A stretch of 64,000 nucleotides of DNA from Synechococcus sp. WH 8101 (GTDB taxonomy: Bacteria; Cyanobacteriota; Cyanobacteriia; PCC-6307; Cyanobiaceae), in contig NZ_CP035914.1 in the NCBI RefSeq assembly GCF_004209775.1, positions 2,480,001 to 2,544,000 on the forward strand. The letters run 5' to 3'. Position 1 is the first letter of the stretch, and every line of letters starts with the position of its first letter. The notes under the pieces were generated by a model. That model saw only the letters and a list, made by a program, of their open reading frames with translations. It searched no databases and was not told the origin of the DNA. The translations under genes were made by a program, and so were the position numbers. Positions 8,691 to 19,165 of the stretch are shown piece by piece.

Positions 8691-9079
8691 TCCTGCTCGA
8701 CACGCACGTGTTGATCTGGTGGGCCAACGGTGAGCACGAAAGACTCTCCTCTGCAGCGATCGCGGCGATCGAAGCGGAAGAACAGCAACGCCTGGTGTCG
8801 GCCATCAGCTGCTGGGAAGTGGCCATGCTGGTGGAACGGGGGCGACTCGGTCTGAGCGTCGACATGGAACGCTGGCTCAACCTGGTGGTATCAGTACCCA
8901 GGCTGCAGCTGCTGCCCCTTAGCCCGGCAGTCGCGGTGGCCTCCACCCGACTCCCGGGAACCTTTCATGCCGACCCCGCTGATCGGTTCCTCGTGGCCCA
9001 GGCCCGCCATCTGAACATCGCCTTGGTGACGGCAGACTCCAAAATCAGGACTTACCCGCACGTCCGCAGTCTGTGGTGA
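8687..9079 (+). CDS. PIN-domain toxin, VapC-like ribonuclease
   Basis: The 130-residue protein opens with MILLDTHVLIWW and carries the PIN acidic set: D5, E44 (CWEVAML), D96 or D99 (HADPADRF) and D117 (VTADSKI). These bind Mg2+ or Mn2+ for RNA cleavage in the family. It starts with GTG at 8687, overlapping the antitoxin stop. Its own stop at 9077-9079 overlaps the start of speA, so speA is physically joined to the toxin-antitoxin transcript. Which RNA it cuts cannot be told from sequence. Confidence 0.87.
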   Translation: MILLDTHVLIWWANGEHERLSSAAIAAIEAEEQQRLVSAISCWEVAMLVERGRLGLSVDMERWLNLVVSVPRLQLLPLSPAVAVASTRLPGTFHADPADRFLVAQARHLNIALVTADSKIRTYPHVRSLW

Positions 9080-11025
9080 TCGCCCCCTCCGCCAGCGCAG
9101 GCCAGCACCAGGGCTGGACCCCAGCCGACAGTGCCGAGCTCTATGGCTTGGAGCGTTGGGGCGAGCCCTACTTCTCAATCAATCCACGCGGCCATGTGAG
9201 CGTGCAACCACGCGGTGATCGCGGCGGCAGCCTCGATCTGATCGACCTGGTGGCAGGTCTGCAGGACCGCAATCTGGGCCTGCCGCTGCTAATCCGCTTC
9301 GACGACATTCTCGAAGACCGGCTGGAACGGCTGCATGGCGCTTTCGAACGGGCGATCACCCGGTATGGCTACGCCGGGCGTTACCAGGGCGTCTTCCCGG
9401 TGAAATGCAACCAGCAGCGCCACGTGGTGGAAGAGCTGGTGAGCTGCGGTAAACGCTGGCATTTCGGACTGGAAGCCGGCAGCAAGGCCGAGCTGCTGAT
9501 CGCCCTCTCCTTGATCGACGATCCGGAGGCCTTGCTGATCTGCAACGGCTACAAAGATCAGCGCTACATCGAAACGGCGATCCTGGCGCGCCGACTCGGA
9601 CGCCGTCCAGTGGTGGTGATCGAGCAGGCCGACGAGGTGCAGCGCATCATCGCGGCCAGCGAGGCGCTGGGGGCGGCACCGCTGATCGGCATCCGGGCCC
9701 GGCTCTCCAGTCGCAGCACAGGCCGCTGGGGCAGCTCCGTGGGCGAAAAAGCGAAATTCGGCCTGCCGGTGCCAGAGATTCTCGCCACCGTCGAAGCCCT
9801 GCGGGAAGCCAACCTCCTGGAGGAACTGCGGCTGCTGCATTTCCACGTGGGCAGTCAGATCAATGACATCGCCGTGGTGAAAGACGCCCTGCAGGAGGCC
9901 TCCAGGATTTATGTGGAACTGCATGCCCTGGGCGCACCGATGGGCTACCTGGACGTGGGCGGTGGCCTGGGGATCGACTACGACGGCAGCCGTACGGCCA
10001 CGGCGGCCTCCACCAACTACTCGCTGCAGAACTACGCCAATGACGTGGTGGCAACGGTGCAGGAAGGCTGCGCCCCCCACGGGGTGGCCGTGCCAACGCT
10101 GGTGAGCGAAAGCGGGCGGGCAATCGCGAGCCATTTCTCCGTACTCGTGTTCGATGTGCTCGGCAGTGGCGGCCTGCAGCAGAGCGCTCCCCCCGAGGCG
10201 GGTGAAGAACCGCTGATTGTGCGCAACCTGCGCGACACCCTGGCGGGCATCCACACCCTCCCCGCCGATGCAACCGCCGATGTCTCCCGGCTCCAGGAGG
10301 CCTGGAACGATGCACTCAAATTCAAAGCTGATGCCCTGGCTGCCTTCCGGCTCGGCTATCTGAGCCTGCAAGACCGCAGCCTGGCGGAACAACTCACCTG
10401 GGCCTGTGCCCGTGCCCTGTTGGATCGTTTACCGGAAGACGGCACTCTGCCTGAAGATCTCAAGGAACTGCCTGCTGTTTTGGCGGAGACCTACTACGCC
10501 AACCTGTCGATTTTTCGTTCCGCTCCCGACACCTGGGCGATCCAGCAGCTCTTCCCTGTGATGCCACTGCATCGCCTCGATGAGAAGCCAACACGCCTGG
10601 GGCATTTCGCCGATCTCACCTGCGATTCCGATGGACGGTTGAGCCGTTTCATCAGCGATGGCCGCAGCAAACCGCTGCTCGAGCTCCACTCCCTGGTGGC
10701 TGACCAGCCCTATCTGATCGGCCTGTTTCTCGGCGGCGCCTATCAGGAGGTGATGGGCAATCTGCACAATCTGTTCGGCAGCACCGATGCGGTACACATC
10801 CGCCTTGCACCCGGCGGCGACTACCAGGTGGACCATGTGGTGCGGGGCGACACCAACGCGGATGTGCTTCAGGCGATGGAGCATGTGCCGGATCTGTTGC
10901 TCGAACGGCTGCGCATCGCCAGCGAACAGGCGATCAGCCGCGGCGCTCTCCGCATCAGCGACGCCCGCCTGCTGATGGACCATCTGGAAAGCAGCCTGCG
11001 CCAGAGCACTTACCTGAAGAACTGA
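9073..11025 (+). CDS. speA: biosynthetic arginine decarboxylase
   Basis: SpeA is a PLP enzyme that converts arginine to agmatine, the first step of the plant-type polyamine route. The 650-residue product has the PLP lysine K111 in GVFPVKCNQQ, the glycine-rich phosphate loop LDVGGGLGIDYDGS, and the C-terminal catalytic segments CDSDG and FLGGAYQE. The start is GTG at 9073 or 9076; both overlap the toxin gene's end. SpeB and SpeE, the next enzymes, are encoded at 60.5-62.2 kb. It converges with the CRP-family gene with 12 bases between stops. Confidence 0.95.
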   Translation: MVIAPSASAGQHQGWTPADSAELYGLERWGEPYFSINPRGHVSVQPRGDRGGSLDLIDLVAGLQDRNLGLPLLIRFDDILEDRLERLHGAFERAITRYGYAGRYQGVFPVKCNQQRHVVEELVSCGKRWHFGLEAGSKAELLIALSLIDDPEALLICNGYKDQRYIETAILARRLGRRPVVVIEQADEVQRIIAASEALGAAPLIGIRARLSSRSTGRWGSSVGEKAKFGLPVPEILATVEALREANLLEELRLLHFHVGSQINDIAVVKDALQEASRIYVELHALGAPMGYLDVGGGLGIDYDGSRTATAASTNYSLQNYANDVVATVQEGCAPHGVAVPTLVSESGRAIASHFSVLVFDVLGSGGLQQSAPPEAGEEPLIVRNLRDTLAGIHTLPADATADVSRLQEAWNDALKFKADALAAFRLGYLSLQDRSLAEQLTWACARALLDRLPEDGTLPEDLKELPAVLAETYYANLSIFRSAPDTWAIQQLFPVMPLHRLDEKPTRLGHFADLTCDSDGRLSRFISDGRSKPLLELHSLVADQPYLIGLFLGGAYQEVMGNLHNLFGSTDAVHIRLAPGGDYQVDHVVRGDTNADVLQAMEHVPDLLLERLRIASEQAISRGALRISDARLLMDHLESSLRQSTYLKN

Positions 11026-11037
11026 TCCATCCCGCTG

Positions 11038-11724
11038 TCACACCAGCAGACCCCGCTTGCGCAGCGGTTCCAGGTCACTGAGTTGCAGGCCGCCGTTCGC
11101 CTCGCTCACCACGCCCCTGCTGCGTAACTTGCTGAGGGTGCGCGAGGCCGTTTCCCTGGCCAGGCCAGCCAGAAGCGCGATCTCCTTCTGGGCCAGGGGC
11201 GGAATCGGCGCTTCCACATCATCCTGGCCGGAACTCTTCCGGGCCAGGTAAGCGAGGGCATCGAGCAGGCGTGTTGTGGCGTCGGCGCTCTGCAGGGCGA
11301 AGCGTTGATTCAGATCACGCAGACGTCCCGCCTCGAGGCGGGCCAGGGCCAGAGCGAAGTCGGGCTGCTGCCGCAACAGCGCAGCGAAGGGAGCCGAGCG
11401 CAGCTTCACCAGACGCAGGGGAGTCAGGGCCACCACATCCGCCGAACGCGATGCGCCATCTAAAGCCGCCATCTCACCGAAAACATCCCCCGGGCCCAGG
11501 AGCGACATGATCGCCTCATCACCTTCGGCGGTGGTGGTGCGCACCTTGGCCAGACCGTCGCGAATCAGAAACAGCGACTCGCCCCAGTCCTGTTCCATCA
11601 CAATCACCTGATCGATCTGGTGATCGCTCTGGCGATGACGATCGAGCAGATGATCGAGATCGTCGCCGTTGAGATCTGCAAAGAGGGTGATCGCAGCGAG
11701 GGTCTCATGGGTGAGCGCAGACAT
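11038..11724 (-). CDS. CRP/FNR-family transcriptional regulator
   Basis: The 228-residue protein has an N-terminal cyclic-nucleotide-binding domain (about 10-125) and a C-terminal winged helix-turn-helix (about 150-225). The phosphate-binding cassette reads FGEMAALDGASRSAD, keeping the Glu and Arg-Ser-Ala that hold cAMP in CRP. The recognition helix reads ARETASRTLSKL, with Arg-Glu at the positions that read TGTGA in E. coli CRP and the Arg four residues later. That combination differs from NtcA and makes it a candidate for the palindrome at 2121. It sits four bases downstream of the DUF3307 gene, probably one transcript. Whether it binds cAMP is inferred. Confidence 0.88.
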   Translation of the reverse strand: MSALTHETLAAITLFADLNGDDLDHLLDRHRQSDHQIDQVIVMEQDWGESLFLIRDGLAKVRTTTAEGDEAIMSLLGPGDVFGEMAALDGASRSADVVALTPLRLVKLRSAPFAALLRQQPDFALALARLEAGRLRDLNQRFALQSADATTRLLDALAYLARKSSGQDDVEAPIPPLAQKEIALLAGLARETASRTLSKLRSRGVVSEANGGLQLSDLEPLRKRGLLV

Positions 11725-11728
11725 GAAC

Positions 11729-12022
11729 TCAGAAACGAACGATCAGACCCACCCAGATCAGTTTGCAAAGCAAATGCAATGCCTGATCGAGGCCAAGCGA
11801 AAAGCGCAGACGGCCCTTCAGCCAGTCAATGATCGCGTGCAGCAGCGTTTCAGCCAGACCCAGCAGCGGCACCTCGGTGATCAACGCCACGGCCAAACCA
11901 TGGGTGGCGGCATGGGCCACCAACCACCAGCGCCAATTGAGCGTGGCATCTGCCCCCGGCAGCTTCTCCTGCGCCATCCGATCGCTCTGGAGAACGAAGT
12001 CGCACACGAAATGAGCGCCCAC
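11729..12022 (-). CDS. small membrane protein, DUF3307-like
   Basis: The reading frame from GTG 12022 gives 97 residues with HFVCDFVLQSD near the start, HAATHGLAVALI in the middle and HAIIDWLK, the spaced His/Asp pattern of DUF3307 membrane proteins, whose function is unknown. The frame stays open back to a stop at 12080-12082 and reads a hydrophobic segment (INALNLLILLVGAHF) that looks like the real first membrane helix. No ATG, GTG or TTG precedes it, so the true start may be a rare codon. It lies just upstream of the CRP-type gene and probably shares its transcript. Confidence 0.6.
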   Translation of the reverse strand: MGAHFVCDFVLQSDRMAQEKLPGADATLNWRWWLVAHAATHGLAVALITEVPLLGLAETLLHAIIDWLKGRLRFSLGLDQALHLLCKLIWVGLIVRF

Positions 12023-12147
12023 CAGGAGGATCAGCAGATTGAGAGCGTTGATGACACCAGCAGCAGGACTGGGATGACGCTAAGAGACAACGCGAGGTCA
12101 ACCGCAGCAAACAGCGCCAACCTGGGGGATGACTCCGCCTGGTCACC

Positions 12148-12825
12148 ATGAAGCTCAACCTGAAGGAGCGGCTGCAGAGCCTGAAGATGGTGGCTGGCCT
12201 CGCCACCTTCCTCAAGAATCCCGGCTCGCTCGACAGCGTCTTCGCTGTGGCAGCCAGCTTCAAGGACAGCCCGCTGGGCGAGCAGATGGTGCAGCACCTG
12301 CTGGCTGACAACGAGTTCCGATCGCTGGTGGACGAGGGCTGGCGACCGGCGCCGATCAATCTCGACCAGCTGCAACAGCTGCCTGAGGGCAGCCTGGGTC
12401 GGGTGTATGCGGATCAACTGATCCGCCAAGGGATCACTCCTGACACCTTGATCGATCCCTCTCCGGTGACCAACGCCCAGGAGTTTGTGGTGCATCGGCT
12501 TAAGGAAACCCACGACATCGTGCACGTGCTGACGGGGTTCGGAATCGACGGAGTCAGTGAGCTCGGGCTCCAGGGGTTCAACCTGGCTCAGAACCGGTCG
12601 CCCCTGGCGGTGATGCTGATTTTCGGTGGTCTGCTCAGCGCCCTGCAGAACAACGAATCGCTCGCCCCACTTCTGCGCGCCCTGGCGCATGGGTTCCAGA
12701 TGGGCCTGGATGCGGATCTGGTGATCGCCCGCAAACTGGAAGACGGCTGGGAGCGTCCACTGCAGGAGTGGCGCCGGGACCTGAAGCTGCCCAGCGCCCC
12801 AGGCGAAGACTCACAGCAAAGCTGA
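12148..12825 (+). CDS. COQ4-family protein
   Basis: The 225-residue product contains ETHDIVH followed by a Glu eleven residues on ([10 protein letters not shown]), which is exactly the COQ4 metal motif HD-x2-H-x11-E, at about residues 120-136. In mitochondria and proteobacteria COQ4 acts in ubiquinone synthesis. Cyanobacteria make plastoquinone rather than ubiquinone, so the role here is unknown; a quinone-related or lipid-binding function is the reasonable guess. The last 15 bases overlap the end of alaS on the other strand. No quinone gene is adjacent. Confidence 0.82.
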   Translation: MKLNLKERLQSLKMVAGLATFLKNPGSLDSVFAVAASFKDSPLGEQMVQHLLADNEFRSLVDEGWRPAPINLDQLQQLPEGSLGRVYADQLIRQGITPDTLIDPSPVTNAQEFVVHRLKETHDIVHVLTGFGIDGVSELGLQGFNLAQNRSPLAVMLIFGGLLSALQNNESLAPLLRALAHGFQMGLDADLVIARKLEDGWERPLQEWRRDLKLPSAPGEDSQQS

Positions 12826-15489
12826 ACCAAGCTGCTCACGCGCTGTGTCCAGTGCCTGATCCAGCGCGGCACCATCGCGCCCTCCGGCCTGGGCCAGGTT
12901 GGGGCGGCCGCCACCGCCACCGCCGCAGACCTTGGCGATTCCACCAATGAACTTGCCGGCCTGCTGCCCCCTGGCGATCACAGCCTTGCCGAAGGCCGCC
13001 ACCAGGATCACCTTGCCCAAATCGCCGGGATCGGGAAGACCGCCCAGCACCACCGCCGCGCCGTCGCCGAGCTGATCCGCCAGGCCCTGCGCGGCGCTCT
13101 GCAGGCCGCCGCCCTCCACACCATCGAGGCGCGCCACCAGCAGCTGGTGCGCACCCACCGCCACCGCCTGCCCCGCCAGCGCCGCTGACTTGGCCAGCGC
13201 CAACTCCTCCCGCGCCTCGGCCAAAGCCTTCTGGCTGGCCTTGAGCTCATCCGCCAACTGCACCACACGATCCACGATCTCGGCGGGCTGGGCCTTGAAG
13301 CGCTCACCCAGCTGTTTCACCACCGCATCGCGCTCGTTGAGATACGCCAGCACCGCCGGGCCGGCCACGGCCTCGATGCGGCGGATGCCGGCAGCCACGC
13401 CGCTCTCGCTCACGATCTTGAAGAGACCGATCTCAGCGGTGTTGGCCACGTGGGTACCGCCGCAGAGCTCCATCGACACGCCGGGCACATCCACCACCCG
13501 CACCACATCCGCGTATTTTTCGCCGAACATCGCCACGGCGCCGGCGGCCTTGGCTGTCTCGATCGCCATCTCCTGAACCTCGAGGCTGTGGGCCTCGCTG
13601 ATCCAGCCGTTGATCAGCGCTTCGATCTGCTCGAGCTCGGCGGCGGTGACGGCGCGGGGGCAGTGGAAGTCGAAGCGCAGGCGATCAAAATCCACCAGCG
13701 AACCGGCCTGGCCGATGCCCGGGTCCACCACCTGCTTCAGGGCCGCCTGCAGCAGGTGCGTGGCGGTGTGGTTCGCCTGGGCGCGGCGGCGGCAGGCCCG
13801 GTCCACCTGGCCATGCACCACATCACCCACGCTCAGCGTGCCCCGCTCGATGCGGCCGCTGTGCACAAACACGCTGCGGTTCCGGCTTACCGCCTCGATC
13901 GCCACGATCAGCCCATGGCCATCCGGCCCGTCGCCGCTGAGCACGCCCCGATCACCCACCTGGCCACCGCCTTCGCCATAGAAGGGCGTGGTGTCGAGCA
14001 CCACCTGCACGGCATCGCCAGCGACCGCCCGCTCAGCCGGATCACCGTTCACCACCAGGGCCAGCACCGAACTGCTGTGTTCGAGCAGCTCGTAGCCACG
14101 GAAGGCGGTGGCCTCCAGATCAGCCGCCACCTGATCGATGGCGTCCTGCAGGGTGAGATCGATGCTCACCGCCGCAGCCTTGGCCCGCTGGCGCTGGGCC
14201 TCCATCGCCGCCTCAAACCCGGCGAGATCCACCGTGAGGCCGTGCTCCTCGGCGATCTCCTCGGTGAGCTCCAGCGGGAAGCCATAGGTGTCGTAGAGCT
14301 CAAAGGCCTGCTCGCCGGAGATCTGCCTGGGCTTGGCGGCCAGCACATCGGCCAGAAGCTTCTCGCCCCGCTCCAGCGTTTCAAGGAAGCGGGCCTCCTC
14401 GCGCTGCAGCTCCGCCAGGATCACCTCCTTTCGCTCCACCAGCTGCGGATAGGCGCTCTGCATCAGCGCGATCGAGGCTTCACCCATCGCCGTGAGGAAC
14501 GGCTTGTCGATGCCGAGCAGGCGGCCGTGGCGCACCACGCGGCGCAGCAACCGGCGCAGGATGTAGCCGCGGCCGAGGTTGCTGGCGGTGACCCCATCGC
14601 AGATCAGCTGGGTGATGGCGCGGCTGTGGTCGCCGATCACCTTGAGCGAGGTTTTGCCCTTCTCATCGAGCCCGCGGTAATCAACCCCTGCCAACCCCGC
14701 CGCCGTCTCGATCAGCGGCACAATCAAGTCGGTTTCGTAGTTGTTGGGCACCCCCTGCAGGATCTGGGCCATCCGCTCCAGGCCCATGCCGGTGTCGATG
14801 TTGCGGTTCTCCAGCGGCGTGAGGTTGCCCTCGGCGTCGCGGTTGTACTGCATGAACACCAGGTTGTAGAACTCGATGAAGCGCGAGTCGTCCTCGAGGT
14901 CGATGCCGTCGTCGCCGATTTCGGGCTTGAAGTCGTAATAGATCTCCGAGCAGGGGCCGCAGGGGCCGGTGGGACCGGAGGCCCAGAAGTTGTCGGCCTC
15001 ATCCATACGGATGATCCGCGAGGGGTTCACCCCCACCACATCCCGCCAGATCGCCTCGGCTTCGTCATCCTCGCGAAACACGCTCACCACGAGATTGTTC
15101 GGCGAGAGGCCGAACACCTCGGTGCTCAGCTCCCAGGCCCACTGGATCGCCTGCTCCTTGAAGTAGTCGCCGAAGGAGAAGTTGCCGAGCATCTCGAAAA
15201 ACGTGTGATGCCGCGCCGTGCGGCCCACGTTTTCGATGTCGTTGGTGCGGATGCACTTCTGGGAACTGGTGGCACAGGGCGCCGGACGCTGTTGCTGCCC
15301 CAGGAACACCGGCTTGAAGGGGAGCATGCCGGCGATGGTGAGCAACACTGTGGGGTCGTCCGGCACCAAGGAGGCGCTGGCGATGCGCTGGTGGCCGCGC
15401 TGCTCATAAAAGGCCAGAAAGGCCTCGCGAATCTGCTCACCGCTGCGGGGACGTGGCTCCTGCGGACGCGACGATCGTGCAACAGCCAT
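12811..15489 (-). CDS. alaS: alanyl-tRNA synthetase
   Basis: AlaS charges tRNA-Ala and clears mischarged Ser and Gly. The 892-residue product has the class II catalytic core ([13 protein letters not shown], then [16 protein letters not shown]), the editing domain with [11 protein letters not shown] and CGGTHV metal ligands, and a C-Ala domain ending in a glycine run ([10 protein letters not shown]) near the C-terminus. The ATG at 15489 fits the family start. The frame is open for another kilobase upstream, but that part is antisense to the helicase gene. It diverges from the membrane-protein gene at 15525 with a 35-base gap. Confidence 0.97.
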   Translation of the reverse strand: MAVARSSRPQEPRPRSGEQIREAFLAFYEQRGHQRIASASLVPDDPTVLLTIAGMLPFKPVFLGQQQRPAPCATSSQKCIRTNDIENVGRTARHHTFFEMLGNFSFGDYFKEQAIQWAWELSTEVFGLSPNNLVVSVFREDDEAEAIWRDVVGVNPSRIIRMDEADNFWASGPTGPCGPCSEIYYDFKPEIGDDGIDLEDDSRFIEFYNLVFMQYNRDAEGNLTPLENRNIDTGMGLERMAQILQGVPNNYETDLIVPLIETAAGLAGVDYRGLDEKGKTSLKVIGDHSRAITQLICDGVTASNLGRGYILRRLLRRVVRHGRLLGIDKPFLTAMGEASIALMQSAYPQLVERKEVILAELQREEARFLETLERGEKLLADVLAAKPRQISGEQAFELYDTYGFPLELTEEIAEEHGLTVDLAGFEAAMEAQRQRAKAAAVSIDLTLQDAIDQVAADLEATAFRGYELLEHSSSVLALVVNGDPAERAVAGDAVQVVLDTTPFYGEGGGQVGDRGVLSGDGPDGHGLIVAIEAVSRNRSVFVHSGRIERGTLSVGDVVHGQVDRACRRRAQANHTATHLLQAALKQVVDPGIGQAGSLVDFDRLRFDFHCPRAVTAAELEQIEALINGWISEAHSLEVQEMAIETAKAAGAVAMFGEKYADVVRVVDVPGVSMELCGGTHVANTAEIGLFKIVSESGVAAGIRRIEAVAGPAVLAYLNERDAVVKQLGERFKAQPAEIVDRVVQLADELKASQKALAEAREELALAKSAALAGQAVAVGAHQLLVARLDGVEGGGLQSAAQGLADQLGDGAAVVLGGLPDPGDLGKVILVAAFGKAVIARGQQAGKFIGGIAKVCGGGGGGRPNLAQAGGRDGAALDQALDTAREQLGSALL

Positions 15490-15524
15490 GGCGGATTCGG
15501 GCGTGGGAGGCAGGTCCAGCAGCC

Positions 15525-15971
15525 ATGATCGCCCCTGAGCCGCCGCACACGTTGGCCGCCCCGCCTCCCGCCACCACCGCTCCCGCCGCCGCCGCGGCCC
15601 CAACGGAAAGTCGCGCCAGCCTGCGCCTGCGCTCCCTTGGCTGGGCTCTGCTGGCGGGCACCTGCGCCGGACTGATGAGCCTGCCTCTCGGCCCCGAGAT
15701 GGCGGTGCGGTCCACCGGCTGCGGACTCTTCTATGGCTTACTGGCCTTCCATCTCGAGCGGGTTGATCCGGAGGATTCCCACCTGCGGGCGGGTCTTGTG
15801 GGGGCAGTGTGCGGGATCCGCAGCCTGGGGATGCCCCTGCCCTCACCCCTGGGGGGGCCTGACGCCCTGGCATCATTGGTGCAGGAACTCCTCTTGGCGT
15901 GGTTGCCGTTGATCGGCAGCGCACTCCTGCTTCACGGAACCCACCGCATGTTGTCTGCGTCGCGGCCATGA
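15525..15971 (+). CDS. small membrane protein of unknown function
   Basis: The 148-residue product starts with an Ala/Pro-rich, probably disordered stretch (residues 1-30). Hydrophobic segments follow at about 38-58, 63-77, 92-105 and 120-140, so three or four membrane passes are likely. I recognise no family. The start is the ATG at 15525; the frame is open from 15453, but that would overlap alaS. Its stop codon overlaps the ATG of the SNF2 gene (ATGA), so it is translationally coupled to the helicase. Confidence 0.6.
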   Translation: MIAPEPPHTLAAPPPATTAPAAAAAPTESRASLRLRSLGWALLAGTCAGLMSLPLGPEMAVRSTGCGLFYGLLAFHLERVDPEDSHLRAGLVGAVCGIRSLGMPLPSPLGGPDALASLVQELLLAWLPLIGSALLLHGTHRMLSASRP

Positions 15972-18900
15972 GCCTGCTGCACGCCACCTGGCTCCCGGCC
16001 ATCCGCACACCCACCAGTTCCGGGCGTCCCGCCCTGCTGGTGTGGGCGGACACCTGGCGTGTGGCGGAGCCGGCGGGCCCCGGCGTGACCCCGGCCACCC
16101 ATCCCTTCACCCTCAGCGCCGATGACCTGCGCGCCTGGTTGAGCGAACGGGACCTGCTGCCCGACGGCATCATCGATGCCACCGCTTGCCTCACCCTGCC
16201 CAGCCGCACGGTGAAGCCGAAACGGAAGCGTGGCGAGACCGCCCCTGTGGATGAGGGCTGGACGGGTCTACCCCTGCAGGCGGGGGAGCCGATTCCGAAG
16301 CAAACCGAATGGTGGCCCTGGCAAGTGCAGGGCCTGGCGGTCGAACCCGGTGCAGCCACCGCCTGGCTGGCCCGCTTGCCCCTCTCCGGCCGACACCCCG
16401 ACCTCGCCGATGAGCTGCGCTGGTGGAGCCACATGCAGCGCTGGGCCCTCAGCCTGATTGCTCGCAGTCGCTGGATTCCCCAGGTGGAGCTGAGCAAAGG
16501 GGAGGGCTACCCCCACCGCGCCCGTTGGGTGCCCCTGCTCAATCGCGAAGACGATCGCCGCCGCCTGGAAGACATGGCGGCCCGACTACCGCTGGTGGCC
16601 ACCTGCGCTCTTCCCTGGCGCGAACCCACCGGGAAGCGCAGCAACCGCACCACCCGGCTGCGGCCTGAGGCGATGCGGGCGGCCAATCCGGTGGCCTGTT
16701 GTCGCCCCCGCAGCGGTCGACTGCGCGTCGCCACCCTGCTCGAAGACCTGGTGGATGCCCAGCTGCGCACGGGCTTCACGGCCCAGACGGAAGGGCTCGA
16801 TCCCCTGCTTGCCGCCTGGGAAGAGGCCCTCGGCAGCGACACCGGCGTGATCCATCTGGGCGATGAAGACGCAGAGCGTCTGGCCACCGCCAGCCATCAC
16901 TGGCGCGAAGGTGTGGCCGGCACTGTGGCGGCGGCGCGAGCCTGCCTCGAACTGGAAACCCCCGACGACGGCGACGATCTCTGGACCCTGCGGTTCGCAC
17001 TGCAGGCCGAGGCGGATCCCACACTCAAGGTGCCGGCCGGCCTCGCCTGGGCGGCCGGACCGAAGGGACTCCAGCTCGGCGAAATCGCCGTGGAGCATCC
17101 GGGCGAACTGCTGCTGGAAGGCATGGGCCGGGCGCTCACCGTATTTCCACCGATCGAACGCGGTCTCGACAGCGCCACGCCCGAGGGGATGCAACTCACC
17201 CCCGCCGAAGCCTTCGTGCTGGTGCGCACCGCAGCCCGCGAACTCCGCGATGTGGGGGTGGGCGTGGAGCTTCCCGCCAGCCTCTCGGGGGGCCTGGCGA
17301 GCCGGCTCGGCCTGGCGATTCAGGCGGAGCTGCCGGAGAAATCCCGCGGTTTCACGCTGGGCGAAACCCTCGACTGGAGCTGGGAGCTGATGATCGGCGG
17401 CGTCACCCTGACGCTGCGGGAACTGGAGCGCCTCGCGGGCAAGCGCAGCCCCCTGGTGCGGCACAAAGGCGCCTGGATCGAGCTGCGCCCCAACGATCTC
17501 AAGAATGCCGAGCGGTTTTTCGCCGCCAAGCCCGATCTCAGCCTCGACGATGCCCTGCGCCTCACCGCCAGCGAAGGCGACACACTGATGCGCATGCCGG
17601 TGCACCGCCTGGAGGCGGGCCCACGGCTGCAGGCGGTGCTCGAGCAGTACCACCAACAGAAAGCCCCCGATCCCCTGCCGGCGCCGGAAGGCTTCTGCGG
17701 CCAGCTGCGGCCTTACCAGGAGCGGGGCCTCGGCTGGCTGGCCTTTCTGCACCGCTTTGATCAGGGCGCTTGCCTGGCCGACGACATGGGTCTGGGCAAA
17801 ACCATTCAGCTGCTCGCCTTTCTGCAGCACCTGAAGGCCGAGCAGGAGCTGAAGCGGCCGGTGTTGCTCGTGGCGCCCACCTCAGTGCTCACCAACTGGA
17901 AGCGGGAGGCCGCCGCCTTCACGCCGGAGCTCGAGGTGAAGGAGCACTACGGGCCACGACGCCCTTCCACCCCGGCAGCGCTCAAAAAGAGCCTCAAGGA
18001 TGTGGATCTGGTGCTCACCAGCTACGGCCTGCTCCAACGCGACAGCGAACTGCTGGAGAGTCTCGATTGGCAGGGGGTGGTGATCGACGAAGCGCAGGCG
18101 ATCAAGAACCCGAGCGCCAAACAGAGCATGGCGGCCCGGGACCTGGCCCGTCCAGGACGTAGCAGCCGCTTCCGCATTGCCCTCACCGGCACGCCGGTGG
18201 AGAACCGGGTGAGTGAGCTCTGGGCCTTGATGGATTTCCTCAACCCGCGTGTGCTCGGCGAAGAGGACTTCTTCCGGCAGCGCTACCGCATGCCGATTGA
18301 GCGCTACGGCGACATGTCGTCGCTGCGGGATCTGAAATCCCGCGTGGGACCTTTCATTCTTCGCCGGCTCAAAACCGACAAAGCGATCATTTCCGACCTG
18401 CCCGAAAAGGTCGAACTGAGCGAATGGGTGGGATTGAGCAAAGAGCAAAAAGCGCTGTATGCCAAAACCGTCGAAGACACCCTTGATGCGATCGCGCGGG
18501 CGCCCCGCGGACAACGGCATGGCCAGGTGCTGGGGTTGCTCACCAAGCTCAAGCAGATCTGCAACCACCCCGCCCTGGCCCTAAAAGAGGAGGCTGCCGG
18601 CGACGACTTCCTGCAGCGTTCCGTGAAACTGCAGCGCCTGGAAGAAATCCTCGAGGAAGTGATCGAAGCCGGCGACCGCGCCCTGCTCTTCACCCAGTTC
18701 GCTGAATGGGGCCATCTGCTGCAGGGTTACCTGCAACGGCGCTGGCGCAGCGAAGTGCCGTTTCTGAGCGGCAGCACCAGCAAGAGCGAACGCCAGGCGA
18801 TGGTCGATCGCTTCCAAGAGGACCCGCGTGGGCCTCAGCTGTTCCTGCTGTCACTGAAAGCCGGTGGCGTGGGCCTCAACCTCACCCGCGCCAGCCATGT

Positions 18901-19165
18901 GTTTCACATCGATCGCTGGTGGAATCCGGCGGTGGAAAACCAGGCCACCGACCGCGCCTACCGGATCGGCCAGACGAACCGGGTGATGGTGCACAAGTTC
19001 ATCACCAGTGGATCGGTCGAAGAAAAAATCGACCGGATGATCCGGGAGAAATCACGCCTCGCCGAAGACATCATCGGCTCAGGCGAAGATTGGCTCGGCG
19101 GGCTCGACATGGGCCAGCTGAAGGAACTGGTGAGCCTCGACGACAACGGATCACTATCAGCATGA
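15968..19165 (+). CDS. SNF2-family (SWI2/SNF2) helicase-like ATPase
   Basis: The 1065-residue product has an N-terminal bacterial SNF2-associated region (about 1-570), then the two RecA-like lobes. Motif I is DDMGLGKT near residue 605, motif II is DEAQ near 705, and the C-terminal motifs are [11 protein letters not shown] and [11 protein letters not shown] near 970-1000. These proteins translocate on double-stranded DNA; targets in bacteria are largely unknown. The ATG at 15968 overlaps the preceding stop, and the stop overlaps the next ATG at 19162. A SWIM protein following an SNF2 gene is a known bacterial pairing, so the two products probably act together. Confidence 0.93.
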   Translation: MSLLHATWLPAIRTPTSSGRPALLVWADTWRVAEPAGPGVTPATHPFTLSADDLRAWLSERDLLPDGIIDATACLTLPSRTVKPKRKRGETAPVDEGWTGLPLQAGEPIPKQTEWWPWQVQGLAVEPGAATAWLARLPLSGRHPDLADELRWWSHMQRWALSLIARSRWIPQVELSKGEGYPHRARWVPLLNREDDRRRLEDMAARLPLVATCALPWREPTGKRSNRTTRLRPEAMRAANPVACCRPRSGRLRVATLLEDLVDAQLRTGFTAQTEGLDPLLAAWEEALGSDTGVIHLGDEDAERLATASHHWREGVAGTVAAARACLELETPDDGDDLWTLRFALQAEADPTLKVPAGLAWAAGPKGLQLGEIAVEHPGELLLEGMGRALTVFPPIERGLDSATPEGMQLTPAEAFVLVRTAARELRDVGVGVELPASLSGGLASRLGLAIQAELPEKSRGFTLGETLDWSWELMIGGVTLTLRELERLAGKRSPLVRHKGAWIELRPNDLKNAERFFAAKPDLSLDDALRLTASEGDTLMRMPVHRLEAGPRLQAVLEQYHQQKAPDPLPAPEGFCGQLRPYQERGLGWLAFLHRFDQGACLADDMGLGKTIQLLAFLQHLKAEQELKRPVLLVAPTSVLTNWKREAAAFTPELEVKEHYGPRRPSTPAALKKSLKDVDLVLTSYGLLQRDSELLESLDWQGVVIDEAQAIKNPSAKQSMAARDLARPGRSSRFRIALTGTPVENRVSELWALMDFLNPRVLGEEDFFRQRYRMPIERYGDMSSLRDLKSRVGPFILRRLKTDKAIISDLPEKVELSEWVGLSKEQKALYAKTVEDTLDAIARAPRGQRHGQVLGLLTKLKQICNHPALALKEEAAGDDFLQRSVKLQRLEEILEEVIEAGDRALLFTQFAEWGHLLQGYLQRRWRSEVPFLSGSTSKSERQAMVDRFQEDPRGPQLFLLSLKAGGVGLNLTRASHVFHIDRWWNPAVENQATDRAYRIGQTNRVMVHKFITSGSVEEKIDRMIREKSRLAEDIIGSGEDWLGGLDMGQLKELVSLDDNGSLSA

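Noticed and set aside
13450-15528. 692-codon plus-strand frame over alaS
   Set aside because: Exact antisense of alaS; no domain or signal is visible and the composition is unlike a protein.
15490-16497. Upstream extension of the alaS frame
   Set aside because: The sequence is antisense to the SNF2 gene and Arg/Gly/Ser-rich. The family N-terminus begins at the ATG at 15489.
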